Shown here: positions 45,577-54,422 of the stretch, piece after piece
Position numbering within the stretch: position 1 is the first letter of the stretch
Layout: each line of letters opens with the position of its first letter
Assembly: GCA_035967975.1 (NCBI GenBank)
Contig: JAWQFQ010000021.1
Coordinates: 7,716-71,715 of the forward strand
DNA from: Scytonema sp035967975
Lineage (GTDB): Bacteria > Cyanobacteriota > Cyanobacteriia > Cyanobacteriales > Nostocaceae
Length of the DNA: 64,000 bases
Direction: 5' to 3'
Made by a program: the position numbers and the translations under genes
The notes under the pieces: generated by a model
What the model was told of the DNA's origin: nothing
Databases searched by the model: none
What the model saw: the letters and a program-made list of their open reading frames with translations, nothing else

Positions 45577-45894
45577 ATGAATCTTCAATCCGTTGTAAGT
45601 TTAAACAAGCTGCCTCTTCACATTCTAGTTGAACGGCTAGATTCAGGGCATTTTATTGCATCAGTGTCAGAGTTAACTGATTGTGTAGCTGAAGCTGAAA
45701 CTCGTGAGGCTGCCATCGCATCTCTACAGGAAAAAATTAAAGCAAGGCTGGCAAATATTGAGATTTTGACCCTAGAAGTTGCAAATAATCCCTGGGCAGA
45801 TTTTATTGGTATGTTTGAGGGAGATGAGGAGTTTGCACAGCTAGCTGAGGAATTGCGGACAGAGCGCGAGTTAGATATAAATGGTGCAGCATGA
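45577..45894 (+). CDS. antitoxin of a VapBC-like pair
   Basis: The 105-aa protein from ATG 45577 (MNLQSVVSLNKLPLHILVER) has a HicB-like strand pattern (DSGHFIASVSELTDCVAEAE) followed by helices and a C-terminal acidic tail, as in cyanobacterial antitoxins that precede PIN toxins. An ATG five codons earlier is in frame. The stop overlaps the toxin start by 4 nt. Confidence 0.72.
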   Translation: MNLQSVVSLNKLPLHILVERLDSGHFIASVSELTDCVAEAETREAAIASLQEKIKARLANIEILTLEVANNPWADFIGMFEGDEEFAQLAEELRTERELDINGAA

Positions 45895-46328
45895 GCCTTT
45901 GGTTGCTAGATACTGACCATGTATCGCTACTGTTGGAACGACATCCGCAAATCAGCCGTCAGGTGGCGAACCTGGGAGCAGAGGTTGTTATTTCTATCGT
46001 TACTGTTCAGGAATTGTTTAATGGCTGGGTAGTACGAATTAATGGTACGCAGAAAGTAGAAGATATTGTGCGGCTTTATGGAAAGCTGAACCGTACAGTT
46101 GCTCTATTCGGACGGGTGAGGGTATTGGATTTTGATGAGAAAGCAGGTGAAACCTTTCAGCGTTTGCTACAAGAAAACCCAACTTTATCTAAGCAGCGAT
46201 TGCAGAAAGATATGCGAATTGCTGCAATTAGCTTAGTGAATGATGCAGTTGTGGTGACACGAAACTACCGAGATTTTTCTCAGATACCAGGTTTAAAAAT
46301 TGCGGATTGGTCACGGTTGGATGGATGA
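45891..46328 (+). CDS. PIN-domain toxin (VapC-like)
   Basis: The 145-aa PIN protein starts SLWLLDTDHVSLLLERHP, with the first acidic residue in LDTDH. IVTVQELFNGWV supplies the Glu, KDMRIAAISLVNDAVVVT the third acid, and TRNYRDFSQIPGLKIADW the last. It is a predicted ribonuclease toxin. The cassette is inserted between two units of the protease island, without the shared promoter element. Confidence 0.88.
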   Translation: MSLWLLDTDHVSLLLERHPQISRQVANLGAEVVISIVTVQELFNGWVVRINGTQKVEDIVRLYGKLNRTVALFGRVRVLDFDEKAGETFQRLLQENPTLSKQRLQKDMRIAAISLVNDAVVVTRNYRDFSQIPGLKIADWSRLDG

Positions 46329-46425
46329 AATTGATCGGCGTGGGAAAAATGCCCACATTACTTGTTTTTGCTCAATTCCTTGAGGGAGAAGATTCAACAA
46401 TAACTTGCTTGGTATGCTAAAAAAA

Positions 46426-46455
46426 AGCATAACCTCTTGTGGTTGAGAAATATGA
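46426..46455 (+). promoter_or_regulatory. shared promoter-like element, copy 3 (TPR-CHAT)
   Basis: AGCATAACCT, 10 nt, AGAAATATGA; it ends about 33 nt before the ATG at 46488. It is the most diverged copy at its left end (AAAAAG in place of TTTTGG). Confidence 0.65.
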
Positions 46456-46487
46456 GTAATTACTGAAAGATTTAAAGGGCTGAAGAA

Positions 46488-49205
46488 ATGCGTAAAAGTC
46501 TGAATTGCTTTAACCACCGAGGTAATAGGCTTTGTAAAGCCAAAAATAAGTTATCAATATTTGTTTATCGGGCTATATTTGTTACTGTGTTACTTTTGCT
46601 GACGTTTCCCGTAGGTTTAGCATCTTCGCAGATGAGGGAAGTGAGCCGTGGGGTTTTGGCGCAAATCCAGACACAAAAAGACCAACAAAATGAGGCTTTG
46701 CGGTTGAATGAGTTAGGTCTTCAGCAGTTAAATCAAGGCCAGTTTCGAGAAGCTTTAAAAGTTTTTGAACAGGCTTTGGTTATTTTCAGAGAAATTGAGA
46801 ATCGTCAAGGAGAAGGTGCAACACTCAATAATATTGGGTTAGTTTATAGTAACCAGGGACAGTATCCCCAAGCCTTAGAGTATTATCAACAAGCTTTAGC
46901 TATTACCCTACAAATTGGCGATAAGACAGGAGAAAGTACAACACTTAACAGTATTGGGGTTGTTTATAATAACCAGGGACAGTATCCCCAAGCCTTAGAG
47001 TATTATCAACAAGCTTTAGCCATTCGTAAAAAAATTGGTGACAAGGTCGGAGAGGGTAAGACACTCAACAATATTGGGGCAGTTTACAAAAATCTGGGAC
47101 AGTATCCCAAAGCCTTGGAATATTATCAACAAGCTTTAGCTATTGCCAAAAGGATTGGTGACAAGGTGGGGGAAGGTACAAGACTCAACAATATTGGGGC
47201 AGTTTATGGGAGGTTGGGACACTACCCCAAAACATTGGAGTATTATCAACAAGCTTTAGCTATTCTCAAAAAAATTGGTAATAAGTCGGGGGAAAGTACA
47301 ATACTTAATAATATTGGGTTAGTTTACAATAACTTGGGACAGTACCCTCAAGCCTTGGATTATTATCAACAAGCTTTAACTATTCTCAAAGACACTGGTC
47401 AAAAGCTAGAGCAAGGTGGGACACTCAATAATATTGGGGCAGTTTATGGTAGCTTGAGACAGTACTCCAAAGCCTTGGATTATTATCAACAAGCTTTAGC
47501 GATTCTCAAAGAAATTGGTAACAAACCGGGGGAAAGTACAATACTCAACAATATTGGGTTAGTTTACAACAATCAGAAACAATACCCCAAAGCCTTAGAG
47601 AATTATCAACAAGCTTTAGCGATTCTCAAAGAAATTGGTAACAAGCCGGAGGAAGGTAGGACACTCAGCAATATTGGGTTAGTTTACAATAACCAGAAAC
47701 AGTACCCCAAAGCCTTAGGGTATTATCAACAAGCTTTGGCTATTGCCAAAAGATTTGGTGACAAGGTGGGTGAAGGTGGTGTACTTAACAATATTGGATC
47801 GCTTTACATTACTCAAGATAAATATTCCCAAGCCGAAACTAATCTATTCGCTGCTATTAAAATTTGGGAATCGCTACGACAACGAGAATTAAAAGACGAT
47901 CAGAAAATCTCTATTTTTGAACAACAATCTGGCACCTATCACCTTCTACAAAAAGTTTTTATTGCTCAAAATAAAATAGACAAAGCATTAGAAATATCCG
48001 AGCGGAGTAGAGCAAGAGCATTTGTTGATTTGTTGGCATTAAAATCAACCCAAAATAAAGAACTGCTTAATACAATTCCATTGATAGGTCAAATTCAAAA
48101 AATCGCCCAACAGCAAAGAGGCACGCTTGTCGAATATTCTGTAATCGATGATTCCAAACTCTATATTTGGGTAGTCAAACCCACAGGAGAAATTGCCTTC
48201 AAACAAGTAGATTTAAAATCCCTCAAAACACCTCTGAAAAAATTAGTAGAAACTAGTCGCCGTTCTATTGGTGTTACAGGTGCTGTTATAAAAGAACGTG
48301 GACCGAGAATTGAAAACCCACCCCTACCAAATCCAGAAAATCAAAAGAAACGCTTACAACAACTCCACGAACTCTTAATTACACCCATCGCCAACCATCT
48401 CCCCAAAAATCCAGGCGATCGCGTAATTTTTATCCCCCACGAATCTCTATTTCTCGTTCCCTTCCCAGCGCTTAAGGATGCAAACAACAAATACCTGATT
48501 GAAAAGCATACCATCCTTACCGCTCCAGCAATTCAAGTATTAGACTACACTCGCAAAAACACAGAAACATTAAATATTGCATCTCTACAACCGGGAGATA
48601 CATTACTGGTAGGGAACCCAATTATGCCGATTACAGGGATTCCCCCCGTACAACAACGTCCTTTACCCGGTACGGAAAAAGAAGCGAATAAAATAGCTCC
48701 CATCCTCAACACTCAACCTCTGATCGGTAAACAAGCAACAAAATCTGCGGTACTGCAAAAAATATCAACTGCCAAAATAATTCATTTAGCCACACATGGG
48801 TTACTCTATGGCTTTGGGGAAAGAATACCAGGTGCGATCGCATTAGCTCCCGATACTCCTGGTGTTAACGAAGGATTGCTCAAAACCACCGAAATAATTA
48901 AATTAAATCTACAAGCAGACTTAGTAGTTTTAAGTGCTTGCGATACAGGTGGAGGGGAAGTCACAGGTGATGGAGTTGTGGGATTATCCCGTTCCCTACT
49001 GACTGCGGGAGCAGAGAGCGTCATCGTTTCCCTGTGGGCGGTTGATGATAGTTCCACCTCAGATTTAATGGTGGAATTTTACCGCCAATTACAGCAAAAC
49101 CCTGACAAAGCCAAAGCCCTACGTCAAGCAATGTTAAGCACAATGAAAAAACATCCCCATCCCATACACTGGGCGGCTTTCACCCTAATTGGCAACGCAG
49201 AATAA
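46488..49205 (+). CDS. exported TPR-CHAT protein, 905 aa
   Basis: An N-terminal membrane or signal segment (about 20-42, FVYRAIFVTVLLLLTFPVGL) is followed by ten or so 40-residue TPRs of the kinesin-light-chain type (residues about 65-450; unit QYPQALEYYQQALAI, then TLNNIGLVYN) and a C-terminal CHAT domain (about 560-905) with His770 (IIHLATHGLLY) and Cys818 (VVLSACDTGGG). The ending HWAAFTLIGNAE is intact. The TPR-coding DNA is made of nearly identical 120-bp units, a sign of recent amplification. It is monocistronic with its own copy of the shared promoter element. Confidence 0.9.
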   Translation: MRKSLNCFNHRGNRLCKAKNKLSIFVYRAIFVTVLLLLTFPVGLASSQMREVSRGVLAQIQTQKDQQNEALRLNELGLQQLNQGQFREALKVFEQALVIFREIENRQGEGATLNNIGLVYSNQGQYPQALEYYQQALAITLQIGDKTGESTTLNSIGVVYNNQGQYPQALEYYQQALAIRKKIGDKVGEGKTLNNIGAVYKNLGQYPKALEYYQQALAIAKRIGDKVGEGTRLNNIGAVYGRLGHYPKTLEYYQQALAILKKIGNKSGESTILNNIGLVYNNLGQYPQALDYYQQALTILKDTGQKLEQGGTLNNIGAVYGSLRQYSKALDYYQQALAILKEIGNKPGESTILNNIGLVYNNQKQYPKALENYQQALAILKEIGNKPEEGRTLSNIGLVYNNQKQYPKALGYYQQALAIAKRFGDKVGEGGVLNNIGSLYITQDKYSQAETNLFAAIKIWESLRQRELKDDQKISIFEQQSGTYHLLQKVFIAQNKIDKALEISERSRARAFVDLLALKSTQNKELLNTIPLIGQIQKIAQQQRGTLVEYSVIDDSKLYIWVVKPTGEIAFKQVDLKSLKTPLKKLVETSRRSIGVTGAVIKERGPRIENPPLPNPENQKKRLQQLHELLITPIANHLPKNPGDRVIFIPHESLFLVPFPALKDANNKYLIEKHTILTAPAIQVLDYTRKNTETLNIASLQPGDTLLVGNPIMPITGIPPVQQRPLPGTEKEANKIAPILNTQPLIGKQATKSAVLQKISTAKIIHLATHGLLYGFGERIPGAIALAPDTPGVNEGLLKTTEIIKLNLQADLVVLSACDTGGGEVTGDGVVGLSRSLLTAGAESVIVSLWAVDDSSTSDLMVEFYRQLQQNPDKAKALRQAMLSTMKKHPHPIHWAAFTLIGNAE
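46800..47800 (+). repeat. tandem 120-bp coding repeats (TPR units)
   Basis: Eight or more in-register 120-bp units, with blocks such as CAAGCTTTAGCTATT repeated almost without change. Each encodes one 40-residue TPR. Confidence 0.85.
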
Positions 49206-49241
49206 ACGGAAATTCAAAAAAAGTTTCACCAAACCGCCAAA

Positions 49242-49276
49242 TTTTGGCATATCCTTCTTTCTCCCAGAAATACATA
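49242..49276 (+). promoter_or_regulatory. shared promoter-like element, copy 4 (TPR, CHAT and TPR-CHAT unit)
   Basis: TTTTGGCATATCCT, 10 nt, AGAAATACATA; about 125 nt before the ATG at 49401. Confidence 0.75.
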
Positions 49277-49400
49277 CAACTAAGAAAGCAAAAGATACTT
49301 CCAGAACGGAACAAACAATTGGAATTCACTCTGCCGATAGTATCTGGTTTTCTGTTGCAAACATCACTCAACAATCATCAATAATTTAGGAATCGAAAAA

Positions 49401-50060
49401 ATGAAAAAATTCACACTAGCACTTGGCATAGCTATATTAGGTGCAATTGTCTCCAGTCCCAAAGTATTCGCAGAAAACTTCAATCAATCTGAACCAATTC
49501 TTATTGCTCAAACTCAAACTCAACTCAAACCACAACTACAATTACCCTCAATTAAACCCCAATCGACACCTAACTCCAACCCTGTAAATAGCAACAACCT
49601 CGAAACATTACTAAATCAGGCAGCAGAGTATCTAGAAAAGGGAGATTATGATAAAGTAGTTGAAAATTGCAATCAAGTTTTACTACAAGACAAAGATAAT
49701 AATGGAGCTTATCTACTACGAGGTTTAGCATATACCCAACTAGAAAAGTATCAGCCCGCAGTCGATGATTTTAATCAAGCAATTCGTATTGATCCAAATT
49801 CCCATTACTCATACTTTGGTAGAGGTTATGCTTACTTACATTTAAAAGACTACGAACACTCACTAGCTGATTTTAATCAAGCAATCAAATTAGACTCAAA
49901 CTTCGCTCATGGTTATTTCTGGCGTGGTATTGCTCAGGGGAATTTAGGTAATAAACAGGGAGCGATCGCAGATTTAAAACAAGCTGCGGAACTGTATAAG
50001 AAAGAGGGAAAAACTGAGAATATGAAGACAGCACTTGACCTGCTAAAGCAAATTAGTTAG
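49401..50060 (+). CDS. small exported TPR protein
   Basis: The 219-aa protein has a signal peptide (MKKFTLALGIAILGAIVSSP, then KVFA), a Gln/Pro/Ser linker (QLKPQLQLPSIKPQ) and three TPRs in residues about 70-215 (NGAYLLRGLAYTQLEKYQPA, HYSYFGRGYAYLHL, HGYFWRGIAQGNL). It has the same architecture and linker motif as the protein at 57832 and is clearly a paralog. It likely binds a partner in the periplasm. It begins a unit with the CHAT-only and TPR-CHAT genes; gaps are 54 and 12 nt. Confidence 0.88.
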   Translation: MKKFTLALGIAILGAIVSSPKVFAENFNQSEPILIAQTQTQLKPQLQLPSIKPQSTPNSNPVNSNNLETLLNQAAEYLEKGDYDKVVENCNQVLLQDKDNNGAYLLRGLAYTQLEKYQPAVDDFNQAIRIDPNSHYSYFGRGYAYLHLKDYEHSLADFNQAIKLDSNFAHGYFWRGIAQGNLGNKQGAIADLKQAAELYKKEGKTENMKTALDLLKQIS

Positions 50061-50114
50061 TGCAAATACTAAGCTCAGATTCCTGATTTTTTCAAAATAT
50101 TGGGAATCTGTAGC

Positions 50115-51506
50115 ATGAAAAAATATCTTCCAAATCTCCCAACCTTAACTATACTCACAGTCATGCCAAATCCAAAATATCTCTTAAAAATAGTTATCTC
50201 TACAATAAGTCTTATTGCGATCGCATCAACTCCAATTAATCATGCGATCGCTTTGGAAAAATCACCAAATTACTTAGGAACAACATCAGAGAACAAGAAT
50301 AATTCTCCAGCCCAACCACCTAATAAATCATCTCTTGTCAAAACAGCAAAACAACAAAACGCTACACTTGTACAATATTCCATCATAGCGAACGAATCCA
50401 TAATTGATGGTCAACTCCAAATTCAAGAATCAGAGCTATATATTTGGGTCATTAAACCTAATAGTCAAGTAGAATTTCGCAAAGTTGACTTAAAAGCTTT
50501 GGAAAAAATAGAAAAGAATTCATTTTTCAACTTATTTAGAAGAGAACAACGCAGGTTTAGTGCTAGAAGTGCAGGCACAAAAGGGGCGAAATTTGAATCC
50601 AATCCAAAGAAAAATAACTCATTACCAGATTTACAAAAACTGCATCAAGTATTAATTGAACCCATCGCTGATTTACTACCAGAAAAACCGGATGAAAAAG
50701 TTATTTTTATTCCTCAAGGTGAATTGTTCACCGTTCCCTTTGCTGCATTAAAAGATGCAAAAGGCAAATATTTGATTGAAAAACACACAATTTCCACTGC
50801 ACCATCAATTCAGGCATTAGATTTACTTTACCAACGAAAAATTAAACGTCAGGGTGAACAACCTTTCGTCCCCAAAGATATAACCCCTGATGAATTATTA
50901 ATAGTGGGTAATCCTACCGCACCAAAAACACCTCTAAAACCAGGAGGGGAAATCTGTAAATCACAACCATTACCGGGTACAGAGAAAGAAGCAAACGCGA
51001 TCGCACAAATATTTAAAGCTTCAGCACTCATAGGTGATGCTGCCACAGAAACCGCTATCTCGCAAAAAATGCCCCTAGCCAAAATTATTCACTTAGCAGC
51101 CAATGCTTTTTCTAATGATTGTCAAAAAGGAAACTATCCTGATGCAATTGCTCTTGCTACTTCGGATCGAGATGACGGCTGGTTGAGAACAGAAGAAATC
51201 CAGAATATGAACCTCAAAGCTGATTTAGTTGTCTTGACTGGTTGCGATACAGCCTTGGGAAAAATTACTGGTGATGGTGTCATTGGGCTTTCCCGTGCTT
51301 TTTTAGTTGCTGGTGCAGATAGCGTCATTGGTTCGCTATGGGCTGTAGATGATATGGCGACGGCATTTCTGATTACTGAGTTTTATGGTAATTTAAGCAG
51401 AAATGCTGATAAAGCGGGTGCATTAAGTCAAGCGATGCTGGAAACGATGAAAAAGTATCCAAATCCTCGTGATTGGGCTAGTTTTACGTTGGTTGGTTTG
51501 TTGTAA
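50115..51506 (+). CDS. CHAT-only protein with replaced catalytic His (probable pseudoprotease)
   Basis: From ATG 50115 the protein has 463 residues; ATG 50163 gives a cleaner signal peptide (PNPKYLLKIVISTISLIAIA) and may be the true start. There is no TPR region. The CHAT domain (about 80-463) has KIIHLAANAFSND where its paralogs have KIIHLATHGL, so the catalytic His is Asn330 and the Gly after it is Ala. The Cys is kept at 377 (LTGCDTALGK). The family ending DWASFTLVGLL is intact. The gene is otherwise undamaged, which suggests selection for a non-catalytic role such as a regulator or decoy. It lies in one unit between the TPR and TPR-CHAT genes. Confidence 0.85.
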   Translation: MKKYLPNLPTLTILTVMPNPKYLLKIVISTISLIAIASTPINHAIALEKSPNYLGTTSENKNNSPAQPPNKSSLVKTAKQQNATLVQYSIIANESIIDGQLQIQESELYIWVIKPNSQVEFRKVDLKALEKIEKNSFFNLFRREQRRFSARSAGTKGAKFESNPKKNNSLPDLQKLHQVLIEPIADLLPEKPDEKVIFIPQGELFTVPFAALKDAKGKYLIEKHTISTAPSIQALDLLYQRKIKRQGEQPFVPKDITPDELLIVGNPTAPKTPLKPGGEICKSQPLPGTEKEANAIAQIFKASALIGDAATETAISQKMPLAKIIHLAANAFSNDCQKGNYPDAIALATSDRDDGWLRTEEIQNMNLKADLVVLTGCDTALGKITGDGVIGLSRAFLVAGADSVIGSLWAVDDMATAFLITEFYGNLSRNADKAGALSQAMLETMKKYPNPRDWASFTLVGLL

Positions 51507-51518
51507 TGGTGTGGGGTT

Positions 51519-54242
51519 ATGACTATGCGTTCCTGCAAGATCGGGTTAGGTGTGTTTATTTGTCTGTTGGCTGTTTTTTCGACTTCGTTGGGTTTTAGTT
51601 TACCAATGGTTTTTGCTGAATCGCAGGTTTTGGCGCAGAGTAATGATGCACGGAGAGCAGAAGCTGATAGGTTGTTGCAGCAAGGTATTGAGCAGTTTCA
51701 AAACAGTCAATTTACAGCAGCGTTGCAGTCTTGGGAACAAGCACTACAAATCTACCGGGAAATTAAAGACCGTAAAGGTGAGGGTAATGTGCTGGGAAAT
51801 CTCGGTCTTACCTACCGTAACTTAGGAGACTACCCCAAAGCCATTTACTACTATCAACAAAGTTTAGCTATATTATGGGAAATTAAAGACCGTAGAGGTG
51901 AGGGTAGTGTACTGGGAAATCTCGGTATTGCCTACGATTCCTTAGGAAACTACCCCAAAGCGATTTACTACCAACAACAAAGGTTGAAAATCGCACGGGA
52001 AATTAAAGACCGTCAAGGTGAGGGTCAATCATTGGGAAATCTCGGTCTTGTCTACGATTCCTTGGGAGACTACCCCAAAGCCATTGACTACCATCAACAA
52101 AGCTTGACTATATTACGGGAAATTAAAGACCGTAGAGGTGAGGGTCAATCACTAGGAAATCTCGGTCTTGCCTACCATTCTTTGGGAGACTACCCCAAAG
52201 CCATTGACTACCATCAACAAAGCTTGACTATATTACGGGAAATTAAAGACCGTTTAGGTGAGGGTAAATCACTGGGAAATCTCGGTAATGTCTACAACTC
52301 CTTGGGAGACTACCCCAAAGCCATTGACTACCATCAACAAAGCTTGACTATATTACGGGAAATTAAAGACCGTAGAGGTGAGGGTAATGCACTCGGAAGT
52401 CTCGGTATTGCCTACCATTCCTTAAAAGACTACCCCAAAGCCATTTACTACTATCAACAATACTTGGCGATCGCCCAGGAAATTAAAGACCGTAGAGGTG
52501 AGGGTAATGCACTAGGAAATCTCGGTATTGCCTACCGTTCCTTAAAAGACTACCCCAAAGCCATTGACTACCAACAACAAAGGTTGAAAATCGCACGGGA
52601 AATTAAAGACCGTTTAGGTGAAGGTGCTGCACTGGGAAATATTGGTCTTGCCTACCATGACTTGAGAAACTACCTTAAAGCCATTGACTACCATCAACAA
52701 TACTTGGCGATCGCACGGGAAATTAAAGACCGTCAAGGTCAGGGTCAATCACTAAACAATTTAGGGCTTACTTACTACAAACAAGGAAAACTCACTTTAG
52801 CTAAAAGTACCCTCACAGAAGGCATAAAAGTTTATGAATCTCTACGGGGTCGGGAATTAAAGGATAATGAAAAAGTCTTATTTTTCGATACCCAAAGCAG
52901 CACCTATCGCATTTTACAACAAGTCCTGATTGCCCAAAATCAAACCGATGCGGCTTTAGAAATATCCGAACGAGGACGGGGACGCGCTTTTGTGGAACTA
53001 CTTACTTCCCGCTTATCTGCTAATCCGCAGGAACAATTCCCTAAACCGCCCAATATAGAAGAAATTAAACAAATTGCGAAGGCACAAAATTCCACCCTCG
53101 TTCAATATTCAATTATTTATGATAATTTTAAAGTCGCGGGTAAACAACAATTTCAAGAATCAGAACTATATATCTGGGTCATCAAACCCACTGGAGAAGT
53201 CATCTTCCGCAAAGCCGACCTTAAACCCCTATGGCAAAAAGAAAATACCAATTTAGAGCAATTAGTTAAAATCAGCCGTCGCTCAATTGGTGTCAGAGGA
53301 GCTAAATTAGAAGATCCACCTCCACTAAATCCAGAAAACCAGAAAAAACGCTTACAAAAACTCCACCAAATATTAATTTCACCTATCGCTGACCTGTTAC
53401 CCAAAAAAGAAACTGACAAAGTAGTATTCATCCCGCAAAGCTCATTATTCCTAGTTCCCTTCCCTGCATTACAAGATGAAAAAGGCAAATACCTGATAGA
53501 TAAACATACCATCCTCACATCTCCTTCAATTCAAGTTTTAGATTTAACTAAAAAACAACTTCAAAAGCTTGGAAAGCAACCCTTACAAACTAATACTATG
53601 CTGATAGTGGGTAATCCAATCATGCCGAAAACACCGCTAAATGTAGGCGGTCTTCCACAAAAGTTACCACCTTTACCTTACGCAGAAAAAGAAGCTAAAG
53701 AAATTGCTAATTTATTTAAAATTCAACCCTTAATTGGCAAACAAGCCAGAGAATCTACCGTAGTCCAACGCTTACCCCAAGCACAAATTATTCACTTTGC
53801 TACCCACGGATTATTTGATGATATTCGCGGTTTGGATAGTTCCATTGCTCTAACACCAGAAAATCCTAACTCCATCTCATCTCCTCTCACCAAAGAAGAG
53901 CAAAAACGCGATGGACTCCTAACCGCAGAAGAAATTTTTGACTTGGAACTCAAAGCCAATTTAGTAGTTCTCAGTGCTTGCGACACAGGTAGAGGAAAGA
54001 TTACAGGAGATGGTGTTATCGGTTTATCTCGCTCTTTTATCAGTGCAGGAGTACCCAGTGTCATCGTCTCTCTCTGGTCAGTTGATGATGGTTCCACTGC
54101 ATTTTTAATGACCGAGTTTTATCAAAATTTGCAACAAAAAATGGATAAAGCTACAGCTTTAAGACAAGCCATGCTTGATACCAAGAAAAAATATTCAAGT
54201 CCATCACAATGGGCAGCTTTTACCCTCATCGGTGAATCTTAG
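51519..54242 (+). CDS. exported TPR-CHAT protein, 907 aa
   Basis: A signal peptide (MRSCKIGLGVFICLLAVFST, then an Ala site near residue 33) is followed by nine or ten near-identical 40-residue TPRs (about 70-420; unit GDYPKAIDYHQQSLTI, then LREIKDRRGEGQSLGNLGLA) and a CHAT domain (about 540-907) with His763 (IIHFATHGLFDD) and Cys821 (VVLSACDTGRGK), ending QWAAFTLIGES. It is an active-type CHAT peptidase by its residues. It follows the pseudoprotease gene by 12 nt and a hairpin terminator comes after it. A fragment identical in kind to its last 18 residues lies decayed at 58651-58716. Confidence 0.9.
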   Translation: MTMRSCKIGLGVFICLLAVFSTSLGFSLPMVFAESQVLAQSNDARRAEADRLLQQGIEQFQNSQFTAALQSWEQALQIYREIKDRKGEGNVLGNLGLTYRNLGDYPKAIYYYQQSLAILWEIKDRRGEGSVLGNLGIAYDSLGNYPKAIYYQQQRLKIAREIKDRQGEGQSLGNLGLVYDSLGDYPKAIDYHQQSLTILREIKDRRGEGQSLGNLGLAYHSLGDYPKAIDYHQQSLTILREIKDRLGEGKSLGNLGNVYNSLGDYPKAIDYHQQSLTILREIKDRRGEGNALGSLGIAYHSLKDYPKAIYYYQQYLAIAQEIKDRRGEGNALGNLGIAYRSLKDYPKAIDYQQQRLKIAREIKDRLGEGAALGNIGLAYHDLRNYLKAIDYHQQYLAIAREIKDRQGQGQSLNNLGLTYYKQGKLTLAKSTLTEGIKVYESLRGRELKDNEKVLFFDTQSSTYRILQQVLIAQNQTDAALEISERGRGRAFVELLTSRLSANPQEQFPKPPNIEEIKQIAKAQNSTLVQYSIIYDNFKVAGKQQFQESELYIWVIKPTGEVIFRKADLKPLWQKENTNLEQLVKISRRSIGVRGAKLEDPPPLNPENQKKRLQKLHQILISPIADLLPKKETDKVVFIPQSSLFLVPFPALQDEKGKYLIDKHTILTSPSIQVLDLTKKQLQKLGKQPLQTNTMLIVGNPIMPKTPLNVGGLPQKLPPLPYAEKEAKEIANLFKIQPLIGKQARESTVVQRLPQAQIIHFATHGLFDDIRGLDSSIALTPENPNSISSPLTKEEQKRDGLLTAEEIFDLELKANLVVLSACDTGRGKITGDGVIGLSRSFISAGVPSVIVSLWSVDDGSTAFLMTEFYQNLQQKMDKATALRQAMLDTKKKYSSPSQWAAFTLIGES
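51761..52760 (+). repeat. tandem 120-bp coding repeats (TPR units)
   Basis: Eight units in exact 120-bp register; blocks such as GAAATTAAAGACCGTAGAGG and GACTACCCCAAAGCCATT recur with very few changes, including at silent positions. Confidence 0.88.
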
Positions 54243-54258
54243 TAACGTAACCCCCTAA

Positions 54259-54281
54259 CCCATTCCCTGCAAGGGAATGGG
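54259..54281 (+). terminator. hairpin after the TPR-CHAT unit
   Basis: CCCATTCCCT pairs with AGGGAATGGG around GCA, then GAATTTTAA. A second repeat-like CCTCTCTCC ... GAGAGAGG hairpin follows to about 54345. Confidence 0.6.
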
Positions 54282-54353
54282 GAATTTTAAGCCTCTCTCC
54301 TTGCAGAAGAGAGGTACCCTGCGGGAAGCAAGCTATGGAGAGAGGTCAAAACT

Positions 54354-54383
54354 GGCATATCCTCCCACACCCCCAGAAATACA
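54354..54383 (+). promoter_or_regulatory. shared promoter-like element, copy 5 (caspase)
   Basis: GGCATATCCT, 11 nt, AGAAATACA; it ends about 40 nt before the caspase ATG at 54423. Confidence 0.75.
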
Positions 54384-54422
54384 AATAACCAAACAATCTA
54401 AAATCCCAACTCCCAAATCACC

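Noticed and set aside
46800..52760. 120-bp tandem repeats as non-coding satellite or CRISPR
   Set aside because: The period is exactly 40 codons, the frame is open throughout, and every unit encodes a TPR.
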